Shown: in pieces, positions 49,101 through 61,756 of the stretch
How positions within the stretch are numbered: position 1 is the first letter of the stretch
Layout: every line of letters begins with the position of its first letter
NCBI GenBank assembly: GCA_013397435.1
Contig: VZRG01000373.1
Coordinates: forward strand, 335,573 to 399,572
Length of the DNA: 64,000 nt
Reading direction: 5' to 3'
Source of the DNA: Erythrocercus mccallii
Lineage: Eukaryota; Chordata; Aves; Passeriformes; Dicruridae
Notes under the pieces: generated by a model
The model's input: the letters and a program-made list of their open reading frames with translations, nothing else
Databases searched by the model: none
Told to the model about the DNA's origin: nothing
Program-made: the position numbers and the translations under genes

Positions 49101-50765
49101 ATTTCAGTACATTGAAATTTCCGTTACCAAGGACAACATCATAAATAAAAGTGTTTGTGAAATTTTTACCTGCAGCTTCCTAACTTTGTGCATTAAGCAT
49201 GAGACTAGCAGAGAGGTGGTCAAATGTGAAAATTTATAATCATTTATTACGTACGGCTGAAGCGAGAGGGGAATAAAAGCGTGAAGGCATACATCTATAA
49301 ACTCAAGCAGAAAAGCTTAAATGAAAAGTAAAGTGAATTTCTGTGTCTTGTCATAAAGTAATGAGAAGCTAGAGCTTTATTCATAGCAACCCAAGATGCA
49401 TTTACTCTCAATCTAGCTTTAGCAGTAAATGCTTCCCTGATGTATTGCTTTGGACTTACAAAGAAATATTTGTGCTCTACATAATAGTATAGTTAGGAGA
49501 ATTACTGCATGGCTGAGGAGATTCTATAAAGGTTTATAGCTGGTGCTGTTACTGTAATTTAATCACAATGTAGCTAATGTAGTACTTTAATATCACATGT
49601 TACTTTTTTATTTACCATTTATTAGTAGTTGACAGTCAATCATCACCACATCATAAACAAATCACGCAGGATTCTGTAGGAACCCTGAAGTTCCAGAACA
49701 GATGACTGTAGCTCTTACATATGCTCCATAACGAACTAGACATCAAATTATTTTTTAATGGAGTAATCATGTAAGTCAGGGTTCTTGTTTTCATTCAGTT
49801 TATCAGCTAAAGTAAATGTTTTAAGCTATGAATACAAATAGTGTTGTACATTGTGCATACATGTTTGAGTTAGCACACCAACCCTGTACATGGAATACAG
49901 CAGAATGTCTTCAAAAAACATGAAGATTCGGATAAAAGACACCATGTACATACTGATTAAAGCATTTATACAGACTAAGAGTTGTGCTCTCACTTTCAGC
50001 CACCTTTTTGTTAGATTTGCTCTGATTTGTAAATGGAGAAAGTAAATGTAGCAGTGGTCTTGAGGCACTGAAATCACAAAAAATATGTTGAGATAAGAAG
50101 GATTTTTTAATCTTAAGAATGATAATTTTATTGCCCTTTTTAGATGTACTGTAGGATCAATTTATCTCAGATTTGATTACATGATCGGGTTTTAGTACAG
50201 AATCACAGTATTTCTCTGAAGTCACTGGTGATAGCAAAATTAAAAGCTGATTGTAACTCTAAAAGTACTGCCTCTTTGGACTGAAACCTGTGCATCTCTC
50301 AAGACATTAATTGCAAACAAAATCTTTATTTTCCAGTCCTCTCCAGCTGTGGGGAATGACTAGTAACTGACATCAGACTGCCATGCTGATTAATATGTAG
50401 CAGTAATAAGCCCCTCAGAGATGTGTATTTGTGGGCTATTGGTGCATGTCCTGGGTATGTTGCAAAGGAACAGCCTGAACACTAAGGGCCTTCAATCACT
50501 TGAAAGGCTTGCCAAAAAGTCTAGTAATGCACACTCTGGCATGGCTTATTGCTATTATTGCCATGTCTCTTAAATTCAAATTTCATGGAATTTACCCTTT
50601 GATGGTGAAGAATTATTCCTAGAAGAAAAATGTAAAATATTTGGTGGAGGTATATGGGAAATCCCTCTGCTTTGCCATTAAATAAATTAGTATATTAAAT
50701 TTCCTTTTTCATTCAGCATTGCATTGCTTATGTCCACGGGCTCTCCAGACCAACTGGACATTTCC
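40131..50765. other. Intergenic, nothing recognised
   Basis: This is about 10.6 kb of AT-rich DNA. I saw only a 16-bp perfect palindrome at 40874-40889 and a somewhat GC-richer block around 45000-45240 without ORF support, which could be a conserved non-coding element. Confidence 0.45.
40874..40889. repeat. Perfect 16-bp palindrome
   Basis: CATGTACATGTACATG equals its own reverse complement and is made of overlapping ATGTAC units. It is probably a short simple repeat. Confidence 0.8.
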
Positions 50766-50872
50766 AAGTATTAAATATGATGCAAAGGGATTGCTGTTAA
50801 TTTGACTTTTCTTAAGTGAAGTATTAAATATGATGCAAAGGGATTGCTGTTAATTTGACTTTTCTTAAGTGA
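50766..50872. repeat. Perfect tandem duplication, 53-bp unit x 2
   Basis: Positions 50766-50818 and 50819-50871 are identical over 53 bases, each beginning AAGTATTAAATATGATGC and ending TTTCTTAAGTG. The lack of any difference implies a recent event or an assembly artefact. Confidence 0.95.
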
Positions 50873-53800
50873 CTTAAAAAGACTAGAACAAAACAATTCT
50901 TCCCATTTTGCTATTAGGTGAAACATGTGAGTTTTTCCCTAAAATTACTGGCCAAATATTTTAGGTCTTAGGAAACACTTTCTTTGTTTATGTATTTATT
51001 GACCCTTTGATACATTTTTAGAAGGATCCTGAATCACCCTGTATTCCATTGTAGTTAGCTCAGGTAAATGGATAGTTGTGCCAAGTACAGCCAAATGAAA
51101 ATGGCTACTGAATATTTAAACATAGAATTATTGGGAATATGTTAAAAAATGTGAAAGTAGTAGTAAAAAGCACTAGTAAAAAGCCATCCTCATTTCTGTC
51201 TCTAGCTTACTTTTTCTTTTGAATGGCTCTCTGGGTACAGTCACTTTCAGCGCATTTCCGAGTGGTCACCAAAGATCCAATTTAGGTCACGCTGCACAGA
51301 GATCCATTAATTTTTAGACATTATGTGCTATTCTGACTTGTAACTTCTAAGGGCACTTTCTGGTTAAATTGACAAGATATTGAATTTCAGACACTAACCT
51401 TTATTTTTGAAAGGAGGGTTTTAAACCAGATGCATTCAATTAATGCCATTGTATCCATATCTATTCAAAACCTATATCGATCCTTGAAAGCTGTAGAATG
51501 ATTGTTTCTTTACATAGTTATTTTTAAACAATTATTCTGCTGCCTACATTTGGGACAAAATTTCTAGCATTTAGTCCTTCTGCTCTAATCTAATTTTATT
51601 GTACCTGCCTGAGCAGCCTGATGCAGTCTCCTAATTGATACTTTTCTTGTTTGGCTCTTTCCTTGCCTCGTGTTGTCCTTACCTTTCCTCACAGCCCTGC
51701 TGATCACGTTGCCCCTGTGTTGCTCTGTGTCTCACCTGGAGTGGCTGCTTTCTTTTCCTTGCTCATCACATGTGTAATGTTAAGAAGGACGCCACTATGT
51801 GAGGAGTGGGAAGGCTGGCAGGAAAACGTTCCAGGACACTTATGGATGATCACTGGGATCTGAAAGAGGTGCTGCAATGCAAAGTGAGATGATTCTTTGG
51901 AATATAAAACTTAAATGTCTGCTTTCCATAAAATATATTGTTACAGCACTCTGTCTCATTTACAAGCTAATGTGGAAATAGACCCTATTTTCTTTCCTTA
52001 CCACCTTAAATTTGTTTAAGTGAATTATGAATTATTTGATGCTGGGCAGAAATTAAAACTCGATTCAACAGAAATGTTGCATGAACTTGCATCGAATTCT
52101 CAGTCTGTTTTTCTCAGAATGAACCTTGAAAGTGTGGGTTGTTTTTAGGTGTAAATAATTTAGTTTAATTTGGATTTATCCACCTTTTAAAAATATCCTT
52201 CTGTGAGGTCTTTAAAAACTCCCAAATTAAGCCAAATGAAACTTAAAATTTTTGGGGTGTTTTTTATTGGTTGGTGGTGGTGGAGTTTTTTTGTTCCTTT
52301 AAAACCCTCCCCTCCCTAGTTAAAATATTTTTATTTATTTTGACATGAGAACAGAGAACATATGCATTTTGGGTTAATCCTAAAGTATCACTTAATTTCA
52401 GCATCTATTTTGAGACAGGGATTCAAAAATCAATTATTTATACAGCCATACAGTTCACTGAATTTTTTTTTGATATGGTGAAGTGCTGCAACTTTTTTTA
52501 TTAATTATACCTGAGATACTGGTTTGAATTTAGTGTTTACCCTTTTTCTAAAGGGTAACTGTCATCCTCAAGTGAGCAGTTTAAGGATCCATTGCATACT
52601 ATATGAAAGTTATGAAGAGTCCTTCACAGCACGGGGCACAGTGGCTTTTACTGCCACAACACACGATTGAAAGCAGAATTTCAAAGGTGTCTTTGGAACC
52701 CAACAAACAACAGAAACCTAAATGGCTGAGACAGCTTGATGGTGCATAAGGAGACAACCCATCGTGGCTTTCACAATCTTGTGGCAGGGCTGGCTCATGA
52801 AAGAACTCAAATTGTAAACTGCACATATTTGTTATGCAACAAAGTGAAACGTAAGTATGACCCTTGGAAACTATTTTCACATCAACATTTTTAGACTTAA
52901 AATAAACTCCTAAGTTTCTCCCTCAAAACAACCTACTGTACATTTGACATGTGGATCTTTGGAAGCATCTGAGTTTTTCCTTTTTCATCAGAATTATCAT
53001 CCTTTTGAAATTATAAAAACCTAATATTTGTAACTTTTTTCATATTATCATGAAAACCAGGGCCCATCTTGCAAGCAAGGATTAAAAGACACAAAACCAG
53101 GCAGCGATAAAAACCTTCAAACTCACAAGTCTGTTTCTGGGTAGTTGCTTATTTGGGTAAGTTTCAGATCCACACCAAGACATCAATAATTAAATACATC
53201 ATTTTGAAAATACCAGTGTGTTATTATGGGACCATCATCTATTTCCCAGATCTGCAACAGCAGTTAGATTCTAACTCATTGAGAAATTAATTTTGAAATC
53301 AGTACAACTGGGATGTCTGAACATCTTTGCAAATCTGGACCTAAGTGACTATATTCTCTCTCCCAGAAATTCAGAAATAGAAATGTATGGTATCTGTTAA
53401 GAAATAATATTCAAGTTATTTCTAAGGACAGCATTTTTTATGAACATGTTTTCAAGTTTTAAGGCAGTTGTTGCATCAACAACAGGACAACAATAATGTC
53501 TGAAATCACCAGACACAGTGATCGAAGGTGACTATTATTCAAGGGAAGGATTCACTGTCCTTGCACTGGAGGAGCTACAGGCAGTACATAGGGTTTTCTT
53601 TATGCCTTTTTCTAATAATTCAAGGAGGATTTTGTACCAATAACTGTCCTGCTGTGTGCCAAGAGCCTTCCTGCACTCGGGCACAACTCCTGTTTGAAAG
53701 CCCAAAGGGACTTCTGGTCATTGAAGATGGCAGCACCAGAAACCTAAACTAGTAGGAAAAGATGTATTTGAAATGAGGCTTCAAATATTGTTTCTTGTAC

Positions 53801-56800
53801 AGTGAATCTCCACATCTTATCCATACAGAATTGATCTGCTGTGAAAAATGGCAGAGAGGATGTGCCAAAACTGTTCAGTCACATAATAAACAGATTAGGT
53901 CTATGGGAAATAGTGATTATCATGAATTCATCTCCCTGAAGAGAATTTAGATAGAAGGATTTTATGAGGGTATTTTTAGACTTATAATGAAGTCTAGGAT
54001 GAATAACATTCCATCCAGAATGTGTGAAAGTGTATGTGGTTTTTTTATCATAAAGGAATATTTTAAGCTATATAGATTCTGTCTAGAATTATACTTTAAA
54101 AAAATTCTAACACAGTCAATTATTAATCTTAAATTATTATTATTGTACAGTTTTTGTTACAGCAAAATAAGAATGTTTAGGATGGAGTTTGAGTAACTGT
54201 TCTAAATGCTTCACATGTGTGGAAAAGGTTCTGTTCATTTGAATGGGCAACATTGGAGTGTTTTTTAGCTATTCTCTATAAGTTTATAGGGCTCTGCCTC
54301 TTATTTCTAAGGAACTTAAGAAAATTAGAAGAGCAGATACTGCATTCAGTATAGTTCACTTAAGTTTTTCTGATGTCTACAGCTTCAGAAAAGCTGTAAC
54401 CTTAGGCTTCAAATTACTACTAAACAAAAAGAGCAAAACATAGTAGCTTGCAATACATGTAACAGCCGGGGGATCTTTTGCAACACACTTCCCTGTTTGT
54501 GTATATAAGCTAGAGAAATTCTTGCAAAACAAACCTGTAAATTGCAACAATAATACTGGGATTACATTTTGTGTCCTAGCTTTCCTATAGAGATTTTACA
54601 GTGATTCTTACTGCAGCATAATCTGCACCACTGTGATTCTAAATATTTCCCTTCCTAAGAGGTAGTTTTTTTCTCACCTCTAACAATATTGTAATGCTCT
54701 GAGTGATCTAGCCTAAACTCATTAACTACCTTGTGAGGTGTTATTAAAAGTAAGGAATACAGAATTTAGCTCAATGTGGTATGAATCAACATTTTTTGCA
54801 CCACATACACAACACTTTGCAAATAGGTTTTGTGCTTATTTGTGTGTGTTGATTTATTTTGGGTGGAGCAGACCAAGCGCATGGATTAACGTTTTGGGTG
54901 AAATATAATCCACTTTATGTTCCCTGATTCAGTAAGGTACTTGGAGAAAGTTTTATAAAATGGGAAATTGGGTGTTAGTGACAAGAGGAAAGTAATCTCT
55001 GACTTGATGACAAGTACAAGGAATAGATGCAGTTGGAAGAAGTTATAAGCCTGTAAAAGTAGGTAGAATGAAACTTGCAGTTCTTTCCCTGCAGCCAGTA
55101 TTCTAAGTACAAAACTGTATAGAAAGGCAAATTTTGTACAGCGGTGGAATCATGCAAAGGCATAGCAAGACCAAGGTCTGGGTACACTGGTTGTTTTCAG
55201 ACCACTGTGTGTATATGTGTGTGAATAACAGACTGCTGAAAAAAGAGAACTGAAGCGTGAATCTCCTCTCTCTGTGACTGGTGCTGTTTAGATTTTTGAT
55301 GTATATGGTGATGGTGTGATTATGGTAATTAATTTTCTCAGAAAAAAACCCAACAGGCTTCATGTCTTGGCTTTTTCATGCTCTGAAAGTATATCTTGTT
55401 TTGTAGAGTATAACTGGGAAAAGAAGAAACAGAAGCAGGAAACCTTTTCATAGTATGATAAATTTCTTTTAAAACCCCGGAATCCTGTAGCCCTGACTGT
55501 AGTGCTTGTAGACTTATTGCAAAGGTCAAGAGTTCTTCTTTAAGGACAGGCAGAAAATAGATCCTGTTCACCTCAAAAAGTAGATTAACACAGGCTTGTC
55601 TAGGTACTCCAACAGGAATCTTGGTAAGGGTAAAAGGTAAAAAATCTATTAGATGACACATTTACATCAGAAATTTGTTATACCTTGCACATGAAAGCTA
55701 ATTTCTAAAAGTTCTAGTTTTTATAGATAGAAAATCCAAATCAGTCACATTGTTTTCTCCTGTTTGCAAAGCCTGCAAGTACCGAGTGATAATAACGAGA
55801 GCTGAAATAGTTGCCTGTGGGACAGTGACTTTGAAATTTCACAACAGTGCTGTTTCAAATGTCAGACTTCTTAAATGTTGAAGTAAAGATTTCAAACTTC
55901 TTTAGCTATGGTAGAAAAATCCCATAATTCTTGAATTTGATATTCTTTGCATTAAAACTGATGTTGTATGACAAAAGTTTCCTGAGGCTTACAGTTTCTA
56001 GCACTGGTCTAGATTTAAAACAAACAGTAAATCCTTAATCTCTCCTTGCTAAGACAATTTTTATTTTTTTAAGATTACAGAAAGACTAATTGTGTGAATA
56101 ACACGAATTCTATTTGCAGGCTGCAGTTTCCATTGCTGCAATACTGCTATTTTTTAATTTATGAAAGAAAGCAGTATTAGTCCAGTATAGCTGCATATGA
56201 TCTATCTTTATGTCTTCCATAAATCTGACCATTTCTTGCAATCCAAACATTTTCAGTGCTGGAAATTTTTAATGCTTTAAAATATTGACTTGTTTTCATT
56301 ACATTTTGATTTATTTAGAATATATTTCATTAGTTTTTATTCTTCTACTGTTCTTCTATCTAGTCTTTATATGCATATTTTGCTAATATGGTTTTATTTA
56401 ATTGATCTTTTGAGGTATTACAATAAGGATTTTAGTAGCTGGGAATTCCTAAAAATCCTTTCAGTTTCAAACAAATAAGAGACCAAATGCTTAAACAGGA
56501 GAAGGATGAAGTAATTCCACATTCTCGAGAATGTGTATATTGAAAAAATGCTGAAATTGAAAATATTGGAAGTATCAATGTAACAGTCTCAACACACCAA
56601 AAAAATATTGCAATTTATTGCCTACCTTGAATGAAATAGATGTCCATAAAAAGGAAATGTCAAATAGTAACAGGAGAGACAAATGTTAAAATCATGGAAA
56701 AAACTTCTGAAAAAAATGACTGCCATGCAAATTTCTGTTGCCCTAAAGCAGAATGAACTTGTGATAAGAGTGTCAACTTTCAGTGGTACCACCCAACTGG

Positions 56801-59800
56801 AACAGATCCTGACAAACTTGCTACAGATTAGAGCTGTCCATAGACTGATTTATTCAAGATAGCAAGGACAATTCAGGCAAGACCTGCCAGATTTCAAAGC
56901 TGAGCATGCCCTGCCCAGAGTGACAATCAGAGCTGTAATTAAGCAGTGCTTTCCTCGGATTCCAAAAGGCAGGATTCAAGCTCAGCCAAAGCTTTTTGAC
57001 TTCTCCTTAGTCTGCCACAAACACATCCTACTTTGGCATGAGACCTGAAAAATGACAGGTGTGCTTGCATATTCTCTTTTTCCCAACAGGGCCACATTTT
57101 CTGTCTAGAAACCTTTACCTTTTCAAGGCATAGATGGCTTATTCTGGATGTATATGGATTTGTTACTGAGCACAGCGGGCTACGATTCCTCTGGAGGTTT
57201 ACGTGTGCTATAGGAACACAAAAAAATACAAATGTGCTTTCTATGCTTCTTCCTGAAGGAATTTTATTTTATTTTATTGATCCCAACAGATATAATGAAC
57301 AGTTCTGGATAAAATTACTGGCTTGATTATGACACTGTTTAATTCTCAGAAGTCAAAGAACATCTGACCAGCCTTAGCAACTGAGGCAGCTGCTCACAGA
57401 ACCACATCGCTCCTGACACCAGGGCCCACTGAAAACACAGAGAAGCTCTTTTTGCTATTAATGAGCTAAAGAAACTGAACTATCAATTATGTAAAACCAC
57501 ATTATTAACATTTCAAACCACCTGAGGCTCTGCACCTCTTTATTTTCACCACAGATGGACCACACACTGCCCTGTACAGGTAATTGCTGATGACAGCATT
57601 GTGTGGAAAATGACCCCTCGTTACCAGTTGTGGGTGCCAAGACCTCATAACTCATTGCAGGCAATAAGAAAAATCCTTATTGGGCTGATTCTATTAGAAT
57701 AATTTGGTGTTAGAGGACAACCCCACTCTGAGATAAAAACAAGAAAAAAAGCTCCCAAAAGTCTACAAGAATTAAGATAAGAAAGTCCACAGCACTTCAT
57801 ATTTCTAACAGTTAAATATTCAAAGGAGCTGTTATCAAGCTCAAGAAAAGCAAAAACTTGGCGTATCAATTTAAGATCTGGAATCTTTAATAATTTGTGT
57901 CAAATTTTGTGTAAAATTAGTGATATCCAAACATAAGTGGTTAACTAGTTTGTTTTTGTGGGATGATATGAGATTCACAGATTTCAGAAGACACTCAGAA
58001 GCAATTAAAAACATTATTTTTGCATACCTGGGTTAAAAAGAGCATTCTAGTCTTGGAAGTCTTGAATGTATATTTTTAACTTTTTTTTTTTACTCTTTAT
58101 ATCAGAGCAAGCACTATTGTTTGGAACTGAGTTTTGGCAAGAGTTTTAACTCATGAAAGTACCTATATAACAAGCAGCATGTGGTTTTACTTTCTCTTCT
58201 GGAATCAGCCTGAGAAAGATTTTTTTTTTCTTTCATCTTAACAGCAGATTATTCTTTGCCTCTCTCTCTATGACAGCTACCTGTAGCAGCCTCTTGCCTG
58301 GGATGGAAATCCCTAAAATCCTGGGAACTTGAAAGTAGGAGGAAATAAAGGTGCAGACTTTGTACCCCTCCTTTTTCAATGTAGGTTTCTCTGTGTCAGG
58401 AGAATCAGAATGGTCCACTAACTATATTTAGAGAGATAACTAGGATTTTATTTCACAGTTTTCCTGTAAGTCACTTCTGTGAGTTGCCAAGATTCAGGAT
58501 TGTGGCAGTTCTGTTTCCAAACAAGCATCACAATATAATTGTGATACATATTGTAAGAAAGCACACTCAAAACCACACCTGGCTCTTTTTTGAATCTATT
58601 CTTACTTATTGTTGAGTTCATTGATGTAACCTGAAAATAACTGAAAGGAAGTGTTGGATTCTAGCTTCTTTGGAAAACGAAACAAAGCAAATTAAGAAGT
58701 TCTCTCTCCCAAAGATTTTATGCTGGCATTTGGTAATCCATGGAACTATTACGTATGAATGGTACCTCTTATTCCCCCCTGCTTAATCAGATAGTGATTT
58801 TGCTGATCAGCAAATCCAGAATTTATCCAAATGTCTCTGAGTAATTTGCATGTTGGATTAAAAAGTTGCATTTTGTTTGCTATTCAAATGCCGTTTCTTA
58901 TCAGAAGATATCTTCAGTTTGAAAATCAAGAGTTTTTTCCCCGACATATTCAAGTAGCCAGTTTTAAGTATTAATATTACAAGGTAGGGTAGTTTTACTA
59001 ACAAGTTCAGAAATAGATTATAAACCCACAGTGAATCTGAGTTACAGAAGCATTTTCATAGCAGACTACACATATTTTGCATTTATTGCCATTGCATTTT
59101 ATTCTATTCTTCCCAGTAATTTGAGTGTGTTTTTCAGGATTCTGCCTGCAGATTGCAAGAATCAGTACCAAGTGGCACTATTAACTCAGATCCTGGACAC
59201 ACACCTTTCAATAAGACAAATACATTCAAAGAAACTCATTGAAGTGAGTATTTTGTTTGGTTTTAGTTTGTTTATTCTAATAAGAGCCCAGTGTGAAGCA
59301 AGCCCTTAAAAGAACTTTAGTGATTCATGCATACTATCTGCTTGGGCTGTTTTTTCTGTCCTCATACATTTCTTATTTTCTTCCTATTTAAATTTCTAAC
59401 ATAATTAAGTGTATGCATTTGTCAATACATATGTGGGTGTATATATTTTAGAATTTGGTAGTATATGTTTTCTTACTTTTAGTTTTACAAAAAGAAATAT
59501 CACAAGTAGAGATTGTTCACTGTTCGGTTTGCCTTAGCATCTTTGTATTTTCACTTTTTGAAATAAATTAATTTTGTTGGTTGAAAGACCATTCAAATAT
59601 AAAATTAAATTTTCTAATTAATGTTATAGATCCTTTGGTGCTAAGGTTTTCATTTTCAAACAGTTGAATATCACAATATAGTTGATGCACTCCCATGTTA
59701 TCAAATAAATGCTCAAGGTACAGCTTATAATGTTGAAGAATAGAAAAATAAATTGACCTTGATGAAGTGTGTCTTCTTTTGTCTCTTCCCAGGAAAGTTT

Positions 59801-60770
59801 ATTTCAGGTATTTCTACTGCTGAAATGATTAGAGTTAACAGCTTTTTCCCTCCATTTTATTTTACAGGGTCTCTTCATCTTCCTGATATATGGGGTGTAC
59901 AACACAGAGGTAAGTCTGCTTGGAGTATCTCAAGGCTGACAGAGTGAATGAGAGAAATGACAGGTTTCTTATCTTGATAACTGAGGGACAAAGTTGGCTT
60001 TCCATACGAGTGTCCTACTGCCCTTCATGCTTGGACTGGCTTATATGCATCCCATCTTACCATTAAACACAGACACCCTGAATAAAGGGACAGACTCATT
60101 TCTCATAGGCATTGACTAATATTTTACTGCTGCTTTAAGTTTTTTTGAATTCCTGGTCTGTCTTTTAACACTTAGCTAAACCTGACAGTCCTAAACTGTT
60201 GTAATGTAATGTACATTTTGAAATTAACTGTTCGTTTGCATGCTAGAAAATATTCAAGTTATAAAAGGAGCTAGTTTTACTTACTCAATTTAATTTTGAA
60301 GTACAGAAATGGCATAAATACCTACTTTTTTGCATCAATCGTATCTGTTAAAGATTTTAAGATCTGACCCAAGCCTTTGTACCAGTCAGGGTTACGAAAA
60401 GTACTTGCTATTTATAGGCTCATCTCTCGTAAAGGAAAATATCTTTGACCGATAAAGCCTAAAAATCGTAAGGAATCTATCCACCTTGTTCCGTTACTTC
60501 TATTACATCAATAATAAAACTTAGTGTCAGTATGTTTAATTCCAAGTTTTTAAGCTAAGGTGCCTCTGATGTTTGCATTTAAAAACCTTACAGAAATACA
60601 AAAAGCTTTCAAAGTAAATACTCAGAAATTAAGTAGAATTCTATTTATATTTTATTATCCTCCAAGGAGTAAAGGAAAGGGTCTCCTAATTAACCGAAAT
60701 AAGCTACTATTTCAAAATAACTATTTTATCTCATTTCTAGTATAAGGATGAATTATTTCCGTACATGCAG
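50873..60770. other. Intergenic, nothing recognised
   Basis: This is about 9.9 kb of AT-rich DNA upstream of ZNF281. Only short ORFs and simple A/T motifs are visible, for example (ATTTT)n near 57262. Distal enhancers of ZNF281 could lie here but cannot be identified from one sequence. Confidence 0.45.
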
Positions 60771-61329
60771 GTCAACCAATGAGCATCACTAGCACGGGTT
60801 TTGCCGTACCAGTGGGCCAAAGAATCCCGGCCGTGGCCGCTGAGCTGCCGGTGCGGTGTTGCAGCCCGCCGGGGCCACGGCTGCTCCCAGTGCTCCCAGT
60901 GGGCAGCTGCCAAAGGCTGGGAGGGCGCGGCCGCTCCGCAGGGCGCGCACGGCACGGAGCGTGGGAGCAGCGCGTGTCCCCCTTGATGCACCCCACGAGA
61001 ACACTGGCGGTGCTTCAGGGCGTGGAGCGCCTTCAGTATTTCCGTGCCGTTACGTGCATCTCATGTCACTGGTTTGGGATCAAACAGCAACACCCTCGAG
61101 CCTTTGTTAAAAACCTCAATTTCAGCCTTTCTGCCCCTTCTTCACGAGGGTCACGAGAGCTGCTGAGCCCGCGGCCGCCGCCCGCGTTCGGAGCCTCGCA
61201 CAGCCCGGGGCCGGCCCTGGATTGGCCTGGGACTGCCGCGCGTTCCGGAGCGGCACCTGCGCTCTGCTCCCGGGCCGCGCCCGTCCCGCCGCGGGCGATA
61301 CCGCCCGTCCCGTTACGCGGGCCGTGCCG
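60771..61329 (+). promoter_or_regulatory. ZNF281: ZNF281 upstream CpG island and promoter region
   Basis: GC and CpG content rise abruptly after about 60820, just past a CCAAT box at 60776-60780. A moderately AT-rich dip at 61050-61130 splits the island before it runs into the gap. In mammals ZNF281 has a short non-coding first exon with the coding sequence in exon 2. That first exon is probably here or in the gap, but its borders cannot be placed. Confidence 0.6.
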
Positions 61330-61678
61330 NNNNNNNNNNNNNNNNNNNNNNNNNNNNNNNNNNNNNNNNNNNNNNNNNNNNNNNNNNNNNNNNNNNNNNN
61401 NNNNNNNNNNNNNNNNNNNNNNNNNNNNNNNNNNNNNNNNNNNNNNNNNNNNNNNNNNNNNNNNNNNNNNNNNNNNNNNNNNNNNNNNNNNNNNNNNNNN
61501 NNNNNNNNNNNNNNNNNNNNNNNNNNNNNNNNNNNNNNNNNNNNNNNNNNNNNNNNNNNNNNNNNNNNNNNNNNNNNNNNNNNNNNNNNNNNNNNNNNNN
61601 NNNNNNNNNNNNNNNNNNNNNNNNNNNNNNNNNNNNNNNNNNNNNNNNNNNNNNNNNNNNNNNNNNNNNNNNNNNNNN
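61330..61678. other. Assembly gap (349 N)
   Basis: Every base is N. The flanks are extremely GC-rich (GGCCGGCGGGCGGGCGGGCG on the right), the usual reason for gaps at bird CpG islands. Any ORF drawn across it is meaningless. Confidence 1.
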
Positions 61679-61756
61679 CCGGCCGGCGGGCGGGCGGGCG
61701 GCGGGTCCCGCAGCCCCTCTGGGCCGCGCCTCCTCTCCGGCCCGCCTTCCCGGGGG
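61679..61756 (+). other. ZNF281: ZNF281 5' UTR adjacent to the start codon
   Basis: This GC-rich leader lies directly before the start codon. If the gene has a first intron as in mammals, the acceptor lies here or in the gap; no convincing pyrimidine tract plus AG is visible here. Confidence 0.5.

Noticed and set aside
52599..52880. 93-codon minus-strand ORF, Cys-rich
   Set aside because: No recognisable family, promoter or splice context; length is unremarkable for chance.
22410..60770. CRISPR arrays, tRNA or rRNA genes, or a novel gene cluster
   Set aside because: No regularly spaced repeats, no cloverleaf-like gene noticed by eye and no run of linked coding exons; short tRNA-like genes could still be missed without a covariance search.
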